NCBI GenBank assembly: GCA_947178445.1
Contig: CAMWYJ010000007.1
Coordinates: 28,215-92,214 of the forward strand
Direction of reading: 5' to 3'
Origin: an uncultured Clostridium sp.
Lineage (GTDB): Bacteria > Bacillota > Clostridia > Lachnospirales > Lachnospiraceae
DNA length: 64,000 bases
Shown: piece by piece, positions 53,382-61,706 of the stretch
How the letters are laid out: every line of letters begins with the position of its first letter
How positions within the stretch are numbered: the first letter of the stretch is position 1
Translations under genes and position numbers: made by a program
The notes under the pieces: model-generated
The model's input: only the letters and a program-made list of their open reading frames with translations
What the model was told of the DNA's origin: nothing
Databases searched by the model: none

Positions 53382-53711
53382 ATGAAATTGCTGAAAAAAG
53401 AAATACGATTAATGTTAGATTATCAATGCTATCCTATTTGGATATACGACGAAAATGGTGACTTTGTTGATAATGGTCTGATAGAAGAAATTAAAAAGGA
53501 TGACAAGATTATTAATATACTAGAAGAATTACAGAACAAGTTTGATGCGTTATATTTGAATAATCCGGAAGAATTTAAATATATTGGGTTTAAATCAGAA
53601 ATTGATAAGCAAAGATTTGAAGAAATGGTATATCAGGTACATAATATGTTGTCTAATCTTTTAAGTGAGAAATATATAGTCAAGAATATGGTGGATGTAC
53701 AGGATATGTAA
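53382..53711 (+). CDS. Putative immunity-array protein
   Basis: 109 residues, acidic. The first part 'MLDYQCYPIWIYDENGDFVDNGLIEEI' and 'LQNKFDALYLNNPEEFKYIGF' is of a kind I associate with small immunity proteins of polymorphic toxin systems, but I cannot name the family. No signal peptide or membrane helix. Stands 104 bases after the preceding gene. Confidence 0.5.
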   Translation: MKLLKKEIRLMLDYQCYPIWIYDENGDFVDNGLIEEIKKDDKIINILEELQNKFDALYLNNPEEFKYIGFKSEIDKQRFEEMVYQVHNMLSNLLSEKYIVKNMVDVQDM

Positions 53712-53818
53712 ATAGTTTCAAATCAAAGCAAATTCATATATTTTTGGATAGGAAAATTGCTATTGAATAGATGTCGGATATCAAGTCATTTAGTAAGATG
53801 AAATAGGGGTGTCCAGGG

Positions 53819-54244
53819 GTGAAAAAATATATAATCAGCGAAATTTATGCGGATGGATATGAAAGAACGGCAATAGTCAAAGAAATGCATGGTGATGCTA
53901 AATATATCGTGCATTTTTTGGAATACGATGAATATTTAGAAAAGGATGGAGCAGCCCCCAAAAGAGAGACAGGGGATATATTGGAAGGAACCGTATCGAT
54001 TGATCTAGTAAATATTAGTAAACGAGTGAATAGAGACTTAATGCATCGACAGGTAATAAAAAAATCCTCGCATATTGAGGCAATAGTAGAAGTATCACAG
54101 GTGATAGACGATTGTTCGGTATATGCATTTTCATCTGTTTCAAAGGATAAGATTTTGATTGAGTTTGAAGATGCAGTAGATTACATGGAGGGCGATAGAA
54201 TTTTTATTGAAGGTTCTTTGGAAATAAATGAGACAAAACATTAA
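53819..54244 (+). CDS. Putative immunity-array protein (beta-rich)
   Basis: GTG start with AGGGGT 10 bases upstream. 141 residues with alternating strands, 'YIISEIYADGYERTAIVKEMHGDAKYIVHFLEYDEYLEKDGAAPKRETGDILEGTVSIDL'. No signal. No family recognised; the role is inferred from the island. Confidence 0.45.
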   Translation: MKKYIISEIYADGYERTAIVKEMHGDAKYIVHFLEYDEYLEKDGAAPKRETGDILEGTVSIDLVNISKRVNRDLMHRQVIKKSSHIEAIVEVSQVIDDCSVYAFSSVSKDKILIEFEDAVDYMEGDRIFIEGSLEINETKH

Positions 54245-54279
54245 TAAATAAATTGTTTTAAACAAGGGAGAAAACAGAA

Positions 54280-54969
54280 ATGGCTGATAAAATGGATTAT
54301 TTAAAGAAATATCATAAGGATGTTCAAATTATTGAAAGTGGATTTGATAATATTGCAGATATTCCCGATAGCTGGAAGCGTGTGCTTAATCTGCAAAGGG
54401 CAGAGGACAAGGTTATTGTTGCCATGCAGATGTGGAATCGGGTTGTTTTTAAGGAGCTGAGTAATACCATACAGTATATGAAGAAAAATCTAAAAAACAT
54501 TGAGTTGATTACATATAGAGGGCGATATTCGTTATTGTATAGTATTGCTTCAGAAAATGGACAAATATTATATTATGAGGGTGGAAACCCTTTACAATGC
54601 CAGCCATCAAGTGATTTGGAAAGATACTGGACAAGCTTTCCGGACACGGTTCAAAAATTTTATCAGGATTTGCATGATGGCTTTCATTACTACGCAAGTG
54701 GAAGTATGGGATTATATTCTAAAAGTGATATATTGTATTTGGGAGATGAAGATTGGGAAATAGTTGAAAAGATGGAAGAGTCCCTTAAAATTCAATTAGA
54801 GTCTTCCTTTGGATTTTTTGGCAGCGGAGCGGGGGCATACGTTGTAATAGATGCATTAAATGATAAGGATGATGATGCGGTCTTATGGTCTGTCTTCAAA
54901 TTGCCGCGCTACAATATTAATTTTTGGGACATTGTAGACGAATGGATTGTGATTGGGTTTCAGGGATAG
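54280..54969 (+). CDS. SMI1/KNR4-like (SUKH-type) protein
   Basis: 229 residues; AAGGGAG precedes the start. The middle and C-terminal part 'YWTSFPDTVQKFYQDLHDGFHYYASGSMGL', 'DEDWEIVEKM', 'FGSGAGAYVVIDALN' follow the SUKH/SMI1 pattern of Trp, Pro and short acidic loops. Known of the superfamily: it is widely used as immunity protein against nuclease and other toxins. Call is by pattern, not by search. Confidence 0.6.
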   Translation: MADKMDYLKKYHKDVQIIESGFDNIADIPDSWKRVLNLQRAEDKVIVAMQMWNRVVFKELSNTIQYMKKNLKNIELITYRGRYSLLYSIASENGQILYYEGGNPLQCQPSSDLERYWTSFPDTVQKFYQDLHDGFHYYASGSMGLYSKSDILYLGDEDWEIVEKMEESLKIQLESSFGFFGSGAGAYVVIDALNDKDDDAVLWSVFKLPRYNINFWDIVDEWIVIGFQG

Positions 54970-55034
54970 AATTTGCAAGTGATGTATGTTATTCAGGAAT
55001 ATATGGACAGTAGGGATATACGAAGGTAGTCAGT

Positions 55035-55172
55035 ATGAATATAAAAGTAAGAAGAGAAGTGGAAGTGGTTAGATGCCTCCATTGTAAGAGAGAAAATGAA
55101 TTCTTATATTTATCCGATTTTTCATATGGTGAAAGATTAGTATCCGAAAATGCAATTGATGGGAGGATATAA
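55035..55172 (+). CDS. Small CxxC zinc-ribbon-like protein
   Basis: A 45-residue ORF missed by length filters: 'VEVVRCLHCKRENEFLYLSDFSYGERLV', with one CxxC. It ends immediately before the SUKH gene at 55174. Ribosome site is weak (GAAGGTAG, 7 bases up). A related short CxxC protein occurs at 56645, so a small zinc-binding protein is plausible. Confidence 0.45.
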   Translation: MNIKVRREVEVVRCLHCKRENEFLYLSDFSYGERLVSENAIDGRI

Positions 55173-55173
55173 A

Positions 55174-55644
55174 ATGACGATACAAGAGAATAGGGTTATT
55201 CAACCGCTACCAAGCGCTGAATTATTAGCAGAGAAGGAGCAAAAATGGAGGTTGGTTTTACCAACGGATTATAGAGACTTTATTGTAAATTATAATGGTG
55301 GGATACCAAATGAAAAATCATTTGAAAGTAACGGGCACAATTATGCAATTACTCGATTTTTGTGTATTTTGAAGAATGTTCAAGAAAGCCCGGATGGCTG
55401 GTATGATATTAGTGTCGTAGAATCTCAAATAGGAGAGTGTCTGACGGATAATGAGGATTTAATTGGAGTAGAAATTTTGCCTATAGCAGAATTGTTCGCT
55501 GGAGATTATGTATGTTTTGATTATAGGGAAGACAAGGAGAAACCGTGTATTTGCGTATGGAGTCACGAGGAATCAGGGGAATTTGAACCGGTAACCTATA
55601 AAGTGGCAAATACATTTTCAGAGTTTGTACAAATGTTAGTTTGA
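55174..55644 (+). CDS. SUKH (SMI1/KNR4) immunity protein
   Basis: Start 55174 is set by GGGAGG 7 bases upstream; ATG 55150 overlaps the small CxxC gene. 156 residues with the classic SUKH core: 'LAEKEQKWRLVLPTDYRDFIVNYNGGIPNE', then 'VEILPIAELFAGDYVCFDYRED', 'ICVWSHEE'. The family is the usual immunity protein of polymorphic toxin systems. No toxin gene is adjacent. Confidence 0.85.
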   Translation: MTIQENRVIQPLPSAELLAEKEQKWRLVLPTDYRDFIVNYNGGIPNEKSFESNGHNYAITRFLCILKNVQESPDGWYDISVVESQIGECLTDNEDLIGVEILPIAELFAGDYVCFDYREDKEKPCICVWSHEESGEFEPVTYKVANTFSEFVQMLV

Positions 55645-56636
55645 GTGATGGTTATTCCAGATGGGACAATGATATTGGTATTTGCGAATTTAGTGTCACC
55701 ATACCATTAGTGTTATTTCTCATAGTAATGAAAATACGTCATAACAAAAAGGATTATTCGGATTTGAGAAAAGAGAAAAGTCGTATACACGAAAAGATTG
55801 AAAAAGAATTGAATATTCCAACACATATAGATTATTTTTATACAGTGGATGGATTATCTATAGAATATAGAAAAAACGGTGAGGGAAAATCAATATGTAA
55901 AAAATATAGGCATCGATATAAGGTTCAGGAATGGACATACTTTTTGCATAATGATACCTTGTACTTCACCGATTATCAATGCCTGTTTGCAATTGAACTT
56001 TCAAAGATTACATTTATGTCAATAGCAAAAAATAAAAAAGTATATATGACGAGAGGGTCTGACATCGCCAATATATCCTGTTTTATACCTGGTTATTATG
56101 CGGTAAAGGGATATGGAAGTATGCAAATCAGTGATACTAAGGAACAGCTTGAAATACTGGTTCTGATGTATGGCTGGGAGAATATCAAAACCGAGATAGA
56201 AGAATACCAGAAAGCTCTTAAAGTGTATATAGAACCTCAGAAGGAAATCGTATTTTATAGGGATTCCGATTATTTTATTAAGGAAGATATAGAGTGGAAT
56301 GAATATTGTGACTGCTGTGTGGAATTGAGACCAGCGGCCTTGCAGGAGGAAGACATAGAACAGGTGAAAGCAGATTTTCTGTCAATCATTAGTAATACAT
56401 CCGCATGGGATGACAAGCTGCTGTCTTTGATTGAGAAAACAACAGGAAAAGGGAAGGGTGCTTATGATAAGAATGAATTCGGGTTGATTGGATTTGAAGT
56501 AAAATCAAAGCACAATGTTTCTTTCTGGTATGATATGTATGAGGATTATATTGAGATATATGGCAGCATAGAGGAGGAGATGTGGACAGCAAAAGAAACA
56601 AAGGATTGTTCTATGTTAAGTGGTAGTAGCTGGTAG
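55641..56636 (+). CDS. Membrane-anchored island protein
   Basis: 331 residues from a TTG that overlaps the upstream stop (TTGA); ATG 55728 is the conservative alternative, because no ribosome site supports either. A hydrophobic segment (about 17-32, 'FSVTIPLVLFLIVMKI') anchors it; then soluble domain with 'YFYTVDGLSIEYRKNG', 'WTYFLHNDTLYFTDYQCLFAIELSKI' and a C-terminal domain 'EEDIEQVKADFLSII...EDYIEIYGSIEEEMW'. A shortened copy of the C-domain recurs at 59179. Family not recognised. Confidence 0.6.
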   Translation: MSDGYSRWDNDIGICEFSVTIPLVLFLIVMKIRHNKKDYSDLRKEKSRIHEKIEKELNIPTHIDYFYTVDGLSIEYRKNGEGKSICKKYRHRYKVQEWTYFLHNDTLYFTDYQCLFAIELSKITFMSIAKNKKVYMTRGSDIANISCFIPGYYAVKGYGSMQISDTKEQLEILVLMYGWENIKTEIEEYQKALKVYIEPQKEIVFYRDSDYFIKEDIEWNEYCDCCVELRPAALQEEDIEQVKADFLSIISNTSAWDDKLLSLIEKTTGKGKGAYDKNEFGLIGFEVKSKHNVSFWYDMYEDYIEIYGSIEEEMWTAKETKDCSMLSGSSW

Positions 56637-56644
56637 AAAAGGTG

Positions 56645-56818
56645 ATGAAAGTGAAAATACAGGAAGATATGGAACATGTATGTGATGAAACGAAATTAGT
56701 TTTTGTTAAACAAGAGGGTGATTTAGTAACTTATAGGTGTCCGGAATGTAATAAGGAGACTTATAGTTTGGTCTGCATCCCAATTGAGCAGCTGCTTAGA
56801 CAGATACCCAAAGATTGA
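56645..56818 (+). CDS. Small CxxC zinc-ribbon protein (module partner)
   Basis: 57 residues: 'KIQEDMEHVCDETKLVFVKQEG', 'RCPECNKETYSLVCIPIEQLL' with CPEC. It starts 8 bases after the 331-residue gene. A decayed copy occurs at 59801 in which CPEC is WPEC. Likely binds zinc. Too short for usual gene callers. Confidence 0.6.
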   Translation: MKVKIQEDMEHVCDETKLVFVKQEGDLVTYRCPECNKETYSLVCIPIEQLLRQIPKD

Positions 56819-56861
56819 AGTTCTGTATTTATTTTAACAATTGGAAAGAAGGATGGAATAA

Positions 56862-57182
56862 ATGTTATTTAACGAATTAAAAGAAATAATCGTTAAAAAT
56901 AACTTGATAGAAAAGAGTAAGGAAAATTTTTGGAATGCATTTCATAATTATTGTAGGGAAGATCCGGATGAGGCTGGTAAAATATTCAACCCTTGTGATA
57001 TGGAAAGGATAAATATATTTGTAAACAACGTATCTTTTGAGGCACATAACTGGCCGGATGATGATCGTTGCTTCATAGTAATTGATATTATGATAGAGTA
57101 CAATGATAAGGCTGTTGGATATTATGATGTGCTTTACACACTTGATGGTAATGTGGATGATGACTTTTTTGTTATATATTAA
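56862..57182 (+). CDS. Putative immunity-array protein (acidic)
   Basis: 106 residues; GAAAGAAGGATGG precedes. 'FWNAFHNYCREDPDEAGKIFNPCDMERINIFVNNV' and a beta-rich acidic end 'YDVLYTLDGNVDDDFFVIY'. No family named. Small acidic cytosolic proteins like this are typical immunity partners, but the role is by context. Confidence 0.5.
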   Translation: MLFNELKEIIVKNNLIEKSKENFWNAFHNYCREDPDEAGKIFNPCDMERINIFVNNVSFEAHNWPDDDRCFIVIDIMIEYNDKAVGYYDVLYTLDGNVDDDFFVIY

Positions 57183-57257
57183 TGCCTGCTGTGCATGGCA
57201 AAGCAAATGTCAGTAAAAAATATAGCCAATAATATGCTGAAGAAGGGGGTACATAGA

Positions 57258-57752
57258 ATGCGTGCAGATATTGATAGAATTAAACAGAAATTGGATACTA
57301 AAAATATTCAGCGGAATAAGGTTATAGATATGGAAGATATAAAGAATTTTGAAAGAGAAAATAAAATTATTCTGCCGGAAGAAATAGTCACTTTTTATAC
57401 GAATATTTGTGATGGATGTAAAATGATAGATGGCTTTGATTTGCTAAGCTTTAAAGAATGGAAGGTTAATGCAAAAGAGTTACAAAAAGAATTTGAGTTT
57501 GAAAAGTATTGGATATGGGAAGATGATTATGATGAGGAGAGAGTTAGAAAAACAGTATTTGGAAATATAGAATTAATTAATATTGGCGATGCACAATCTT
57601 GGAATATAGTTGTCACAGGAAAACAAAGAGGGAAAATGTGGTTTTTTACAGATGTTGGAATACAGCCTTGTGCACCTGAAATGAGTTTTTTAGAATGGTT
57701 TGAATATTGGCTGGATGGAAATGAAGATTATTTTTTGGAATTTCAAGCATAA
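57258..57752 (+). CDS. SUKH-type immunity protein
   Basis: Start 57258 has AAGGGGG upstream; the open frame from 57195 is not used. 164 residues. 'MEDIKNFERENKIILPEEIVTFYTNICDGCKMIDGFDLLSFKEW' and 'MSFLEWFEYWLDGNEDYFLEFQ' match the SMI1/KNR4 (SUKH) pattern. Followed after 25 bases by another SUKH gene. Confidence 0.8.
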   Translation: MRADIDRIKQKLDTKNIQRNKVIDMEDIKNFERENKIILPEEIVTFYTNICDGCKMIDGFDLLSFKEWKVNAKELQKEFEFEKYWIWEDDYDEERVRKTVFGNIELINIGDAQSWNIVVTGKQRGKMWFFTDVGIQPCAPEMSFLEWFEYWLDGNEDYFLEFQA

Positions 57753-57777
57753 AAAAAATAAGAATGGAGGGAATTTA

Positions 57778-58344
57778 ATGTTAATTTCTAAATTTAATAA
57801 CGAAAACGTGGAACCCCAAATTATAGAATTGGAAGCAAAATATGGCATTTCTATACCGAATCAATATAAAGAATTTTTAATTGATTATAATGGAGGAGAT
57901 ACACCTCAGACTAAATTTAAGGTTGGTAAGATATCTTCGGATATTCGAGGGTTTTATGGAATTGGAAGCGTAAAGTTAAGTCTAAATAATATTAATCTGG
58001 ACAAATGGATTGAACAGGACCTAATACCTATAGCATGTGATTCTTTTGGAAATTATATTGTCATTAATATTGGTGAAACATTATATGGCAAAATATTTTT
58101 TTGCGATTATGAGCTTGGTGGAAAAAAGTCATGTATAGGAGATGATTTTAAATCTTTTATTCAATGCTGCAAAAGCAAAAAGATAAGTGAAAATTCAAAA
58201 AAATCAATAAAAGAACGAAAAAAAGAATTAATTGCAAATGGGCGTGGTCATATTATTGATAAGGCATTGCGAAAAATGTGGCAGGATGAAATTGATAAAT
58301 TTGGGAATATGATTCAGGAGCAGGTTAAAATTAAAGACTGTTAA
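57778..58344 (+). CDS. SUKH (SMI1/KNR4) immunity protein
   Basis: GGAGGG 8 bases upstream. 188 residues: 'ELEAKYGISIPNQYKEFLIDYNGGDTPQTKFKV' is an excellent SUKH core, then 'ACDSFGNYIVINIGETLYGKIFFCDYE' and a charged helical C-tail ('KRRKELIANGRGHIIDK' type). It is one of three clear SUKH genes within 3.2 kb. Confidence 0.87.
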   Translation: MLISKFNNENVEPQIIELEAKYGISIPNQYKEFLIDYNGGDTPQTKFKVGKISSDIRGFYGIGSVKLSLNNINLDKWIEQDLIPIACDSFGNYIVINIGETLYGKIFFCDYELGGKKSCIGDDFKSFIQCCKSKKISENSKKSIKERKKELIANGRGHIIDKALRKMWQDEIDKFGNMIQEQVKIKDC

Positions 58345-58383
58345 GAATATAAAACCAGAGTTTGATTAAGTAAGGAGATAAAA

Positions 58384-58569
58384 ATGAGCCTCGATAAAGC
58401 AATTAAACACAAAAAAGAAAAGAGAAAACCTTATGTGGGTGCAAAAGCTGTTGATGGTACTTGTAGAAATCATGGCTCTTGCGAATGGTGCAGGGGTAAT
58501 AGACTTTATCAACAGAATAAGATGGATGAGGCAAGCAGGCAACAAATAGAAGAGGAGGCAAAAACATGA
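58384..58569 (+). CDS. Phage-like small Cys protein
   Basis: 61 residues, GTAAGGAG upstream. 'MSLDKAIKHKKEKRKPYVGAKAVDGTCRNHGSCEWCRGNRLYQQ' resembles small phage/prophage proteins with a CRNHGSC.WC motif (four Cys/His, likely zinc). It overlaps the next gene by 4 bases. It hints that the island has phage-related content. Confidence 0.65.
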   Translation: MSLDKAIKHKKEKRKPYVGAKAVDGTCRNHGSCEWCRGNRLYQQNKMDEASRQQIEEEAKT

Positions 58570-59108
58570 ATTTAAAAATTGATAAAAAGTTAGTGGAACT
58601 TATTAAAAAAGCAGCAAGACAGGCAATAGTTAATTTATTTGATGAACATAAGGAGAATTTTTATTATTGTTCTTTGATTACGGATGGTGAGGGGAATTGT
58701 CCTGTTATATCTGCCTGGTCAGAAGAAGCATTAGAAGAAGTTCTTTCACAAGAGGAGGAGCCCGAAGAGGCAAGATTGGATTATAAATGGTCGTATGCAG
58801 ATTCTCCATATTATGCATATGGCGAGACGTTTTTTGCGGAAGTAGAGAAAGTATTTAATGAAAGAATGGAAGGTATAGAAAATGATGATGATGTACAAAG
58901 AGAAATTGACCTGCGTTTAAATTGTATGGAGCGTGCGATGGCAGATTTGGACAAAGAAGGATTGTTTGGAAAGGGAAAAAAGAGAAAGAGAATAGTAATC
59001 AACGCAGAGATTATGCCTCCTGATTATGGAAATACAGAAAGAGGGATAAGATTAAATCCCCAAAAGGCGCTTGTAGAGTGGTTGGAAGAAATTGCTGAGG
59101 AGGAGTAA
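58566..59108 (+). CDS. DUF4303 family protein
   Basis: 180 residues; overlaps the upstream gene by ATGA. 'FYYCSLITDGEGNCPVISAWSEEALEEVL' and 'DYKWSYADSPYYAYGETFFAEVEKVF' are the DUF4303 signatures; the acidic, compact form and context fit an immunity or accessory role known for this family in polymorphic toxin loci. Confidence 0.75.
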   Translation: MNLKIDKKLVELIKKAARQAIVNLFDEHKENFYYCSLITDGEGNCPVISAWSEEALEEVLSQEEEPEEARLDYKWSYADSPYYAYGETFFAEVEKVFNERMEGIENDDDVQREIDLRLNCMERAMADLDKEGLFGKGKKRKRIVINAEIMPPDYGNTERGIRLNPQKALVEWLEEIAEEE

Positions 59109-59178
59109 ATTTTGGTTTGACATGCTTTTCGGAAAATCTTTTTTGATACAGTTATACTAAAAGAGGAGCATCGTAATT

Positions 59179-59325
59179 TTGAATTTATGGGAAGCCCAAT
59201 TGGGGGAAATGCAGGAGAAAGATATAGAACAGGTGAAGGAGGATTATATTGAGATATATGGCAGCATAGAAGATGATATGTGGACAGTAAGGAAAAGAGA
59301 GAATTGCAATTTTTGGGAGTGGTAA
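59179..59325 (+). pseudogene. Internally deleted copy of the 331-residue island gene
   Basis: The frame reads LNLWEAQLGEMQEKDIEQVKEDYIEIYGSIEDDMW..., joining the 'DIEQVK' and 'EDYIEIYGSIEEEMW' parts of the gene at 55641-56636, with about 80 codons between them missing. It ends at a TAA overlapping the next gene's ATG. It is a relic rather than a functional gene. Confidence 0.75.
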
Positions 59326-59801
59326 TGAACTTGAAAAACGTATTACATAATATAGAAAAAAATATTGAGTGTTCATTAAATATTTTACATGATAATGTTG
59401 ATGTAGAATATAATCGGAGTAGTTTTGAAAACTGGCTGCCAATTGAATTTATAATCAATGTTGATGGTGAGATATATAATATTGGTGAAGCATGTGATGC
59501 AATGATGACAATTTTTGAATATTCCGATTTTCTTCAAGGATTAAAGTCTATTGCAAATGGTGATATTGTTGTCTATAAGTATCATTCAAGTGAAGCACTA
59601 TTTTCGCTGAATTTAGAATTGTTAAAAGAGGATGAATGTGTTGAATTTGAAATATGGATAAATTTAGCGGCAATAACGAAAGGGAATAGCGTGGGATATG
59701 ATAAAGGGGTTCGCTTTGTAGCGACTATTGAAGAAACAGAACAATTTTATGTTAATTTAAGGAAACAATATGAGCAATTCATTCCGGTATTGAAGAGGTG
59801 A
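59325..59801 (+). CDS. Putative immunity-array protein inserted in a broken module
   Basis: ATG at 59325 overlaps the relic stop (TAATG). 158 residues: 'ENWLPIEFIINVDGEIYNIGEACDAMMTIFEYSDFL' and 'KGNSVGYDKGVRFVATIEETEQFYVNL', a compact mixed fold. An upstream GTG at 59280 lies in the relic and is not used. No family firmly recognised. It splits the two-gene module (relic, decayed CxxC copy). Confidence 0.6.
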   Translation: MNLKNVLHNIEKNIECSLNILHDNVDVEYNRSSFENWLPIEFIINVDGEIYNIGEACDAMMTIFEYSDFLQGLKSIANGDIVVYKYHSSEALFSLNLELLKEDECVEFEIWINLAAITKGNSVGYDKGVRFVATIEETEQFYVNLRKQYEQFIPVLKR

Positions 59802-59944
59802 TGAAATTGAAAATACAGGAAGATATGGAACATGTATGTGATGAAACAAAATTAGTTTTTGTTAAACAAGAGGGCGATTTAATAACTTATAAGTGGCCGG
59901 AATGTAAAAAGGGTGGTAATGATGATAATAGGAGATCCATATAA
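59801..59944 (+). pseudogene. Decayed second copy of the CxxC protein
   Basis: The first 31 residues are nearly identical to the 57-residue protein at 56645, but CPEC is WPEC and the end diverges ('KKGGNDDNRRSI'), giving 47 residues. The ATG overlaps the upstream stop. The loss of a zinc ligand and changed C-terminus suggest it is non-functional. Confidence 0.75.
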
Positions 59945-60440
59945 GTTTTCAATTATGTTAGATATGGTAGAGGAATGGAATATAGATAGCTCGTTTTATA
60001 ATGGAATTTTATTTTTCAGTATTGATGGTGATTTATTTCCCAAAGAAATATTAACATCAACATTAAAATGTGAAATCCCTATTTTGCTGAATCGATTAAA
60101 AAATATAACGATAAACAATACTATTTTTAATATGCAAAAAGAAGAAGCTTTTTTATACATATATAATGTTACATTTCCAGAGGATGTAAATGAGGAAAAC
60201 GATTATAAGTATGATGTTTCGCCCCAAGAATTTTCTGATTATGATTATTTTGTATTTGCTGTTGGTAATGGAAAAGACATTAGAATTTTAGCGGCAAAAT
60301 TAAACTATAGAACTAATGCTTCGCATCATGAATTAAAGGATATTGATGTAAAGGAAACTTTTATTGATGGTAAAGAATTGTGCGAAATAATATTAGCGTT
60401 AGAAAATTGGATTGATAAGATTTATAGATGTTCTTATTGA
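59919..60440 (+). CDS. Imm42-like immunity protein
   Basis: ATG at 59919 overlaps the decayed CxxC copy and has AAGGGTGG upstream. 173 residues beginning 'MMIIGDPYKFSIMLDMVEEWN' and 'NGILFFSIDGDLFPKEILTSTL', which fits my memory of the immunity protein 42 family. No signal peptide. Confidence 0.6.
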   Translation: MMIIGDPYKFSIMLDMVEEWNIDSSFYNGILFFSIDGDLFPKEILTSTLKCEIPILLNRLKNITINNTIFNMQKEEAFLYIYNVTFPEDVNEENDYKYDVSPQEFSDYDYFVFAVGNGKDIRILAAKLNYRTNASHHELKDIDVKETFIDGKELCEIILALENWIDKIYRCSY

Positions 60441-60490
60441 AAAAGGAGTTTGCAGAGCAAAATTGGTTACAAATCCATAGGGGATATAGT

Positions 60491-61304
60491 ATGAATAATG
60501 ATTTGACGAAGTATATGTATCAGCATTTTGAAGAAGCACTCAATATTGGCTGGAACAGCAATGAAAAAGAAGCTGATATTGGTAATATAAAGCAGACATT
60601 TTTTGAAAATCTGCGGATTCATTGTGAAAGACCACTTAATAAAGACTTAAATGGGAAATACCGGAAATTGGAGATAAATGGAGAAAAATTTGTAAAGGGT
60701 TTTGGGGAAATTCGTATTTTAGATTTACAAAAGGGTATCCGATATGCTGCGCCGAATATTATTTTAGATGATATAGAGGACGGTATATATATTCCCGATG
60801 AGGATTTTATTGAAGCGGTCATCGCATCTCCGAAACCGGGGGATGTTGAATATGCGGAATTTTTAAATAGATACAATTACGATTCCTATTGGGGAGAAAA
60901 TGAGAAACGTGTCAATACGCTTAATACTGTGGTTGGTTTGTTGGAAAAGGACACGTATGAATTTAGGGAATACATAAAAGCTGAAAATTTATTAAATTGT
61001 GTTACTCATCAGGGCTCTTTATTGAATTGCGCAATAAATATGGGGAAGCCGGAACAGGCATTATATTTAATCGAGAGTGGAATTGATACTAATATGTTTT
61101 GCGGTGTAGAATTGTTAAATTCAATAGAAAGTAATTAGTGCAATAAGATATGGGAATAAAAGTATAGTACAAAAATTATTAGAAAAAGATTTGCGGCTAT
61201 TGCAGACGTATTCTAATGAATATGTTCGAAATTGTTCAATGCTGGATGTTGCACAAAGATGTGGGGATTTAGATATTATTAAGCTGATTAAGAGGTATCT
61301 GTGA
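60491..61304 (+). pseudogene. Frameshifted ankyrin-repeat immunity-type protein
   Basis: The first frame (60491-61138, 215 residues) runs 'MNNDLTKYMYQHFEEALNIGWN...LLNCAINMGKPEQALYLIESGIDTNMFCGVELLNSIE' and stops. A second frame continues the same repeat from about 61128: 'AIRYGNKSIVQKLLEKDLRLLQTYSNEYVRNCSMLDVAQRCGDLDIIKLIKRYL', ending at 61304. The repeat pattern is ankyrin-like. A 1-base slip around the A-rich run near 61128 splits the gene; it could be an assembly error or true decay. Confidence 0.75.
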
Positions 61305-61325
61305 TTTGTAAGGGAGTACAAGTAG

Positions 61326-61622
61326 ATGAAAGGAATAAACAAAAAGGAAATAGAAAATAAATTGCAAAAGGCACTTGCGATAGAATACTTGAGAGATTAT
61401 TGTAGGGAAAACAAAATATCAATTGAGAAATTGGATAATGAAATGTTTTACCTGTCGTATAATGAGTGCAGTTTTTTTCATCCAAGCGATATTGAGCCAA
61501 ATGGGTTGTTGAACGACATAGAAACCTTACCAAAACCAACATTGGTTATAAGGTATGAAAATGAAAAATTGTTTATTGAACAAACTGAATATACAAAAGA
61601 ATATTTAAGTGAAGAAAATTAA
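61326..61622 (+). CDS. Putative immunity-array protein
   Basis: 98 residues with AAGGGAG upstream. 'IENKLQKALAIEYLRDYCRENKISIEKLDNEMFYLSYNECSFFHPSDIEPNGLLNDIET'. Helical start then strand-rich end. No signal, no family recognised. Confidence 0.5.
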   Translation: MKGINKKEIENKLQKALAIEYLRDYCRENKISIEKLDNEMFYLSYNECSFFHPSDIEPNGLLNDIETLPKPTLVIRYENEKLFIEQTEYTKEYLSEEN

Positions 61623-61706
61623 AGATTCTTTTCATGAATAAAAGCGTCAATAAGAAGATTATTTCTGTTAAGGGTGTTGTGAATATACAAGAGAGGGGTA
61701 TGAAAA

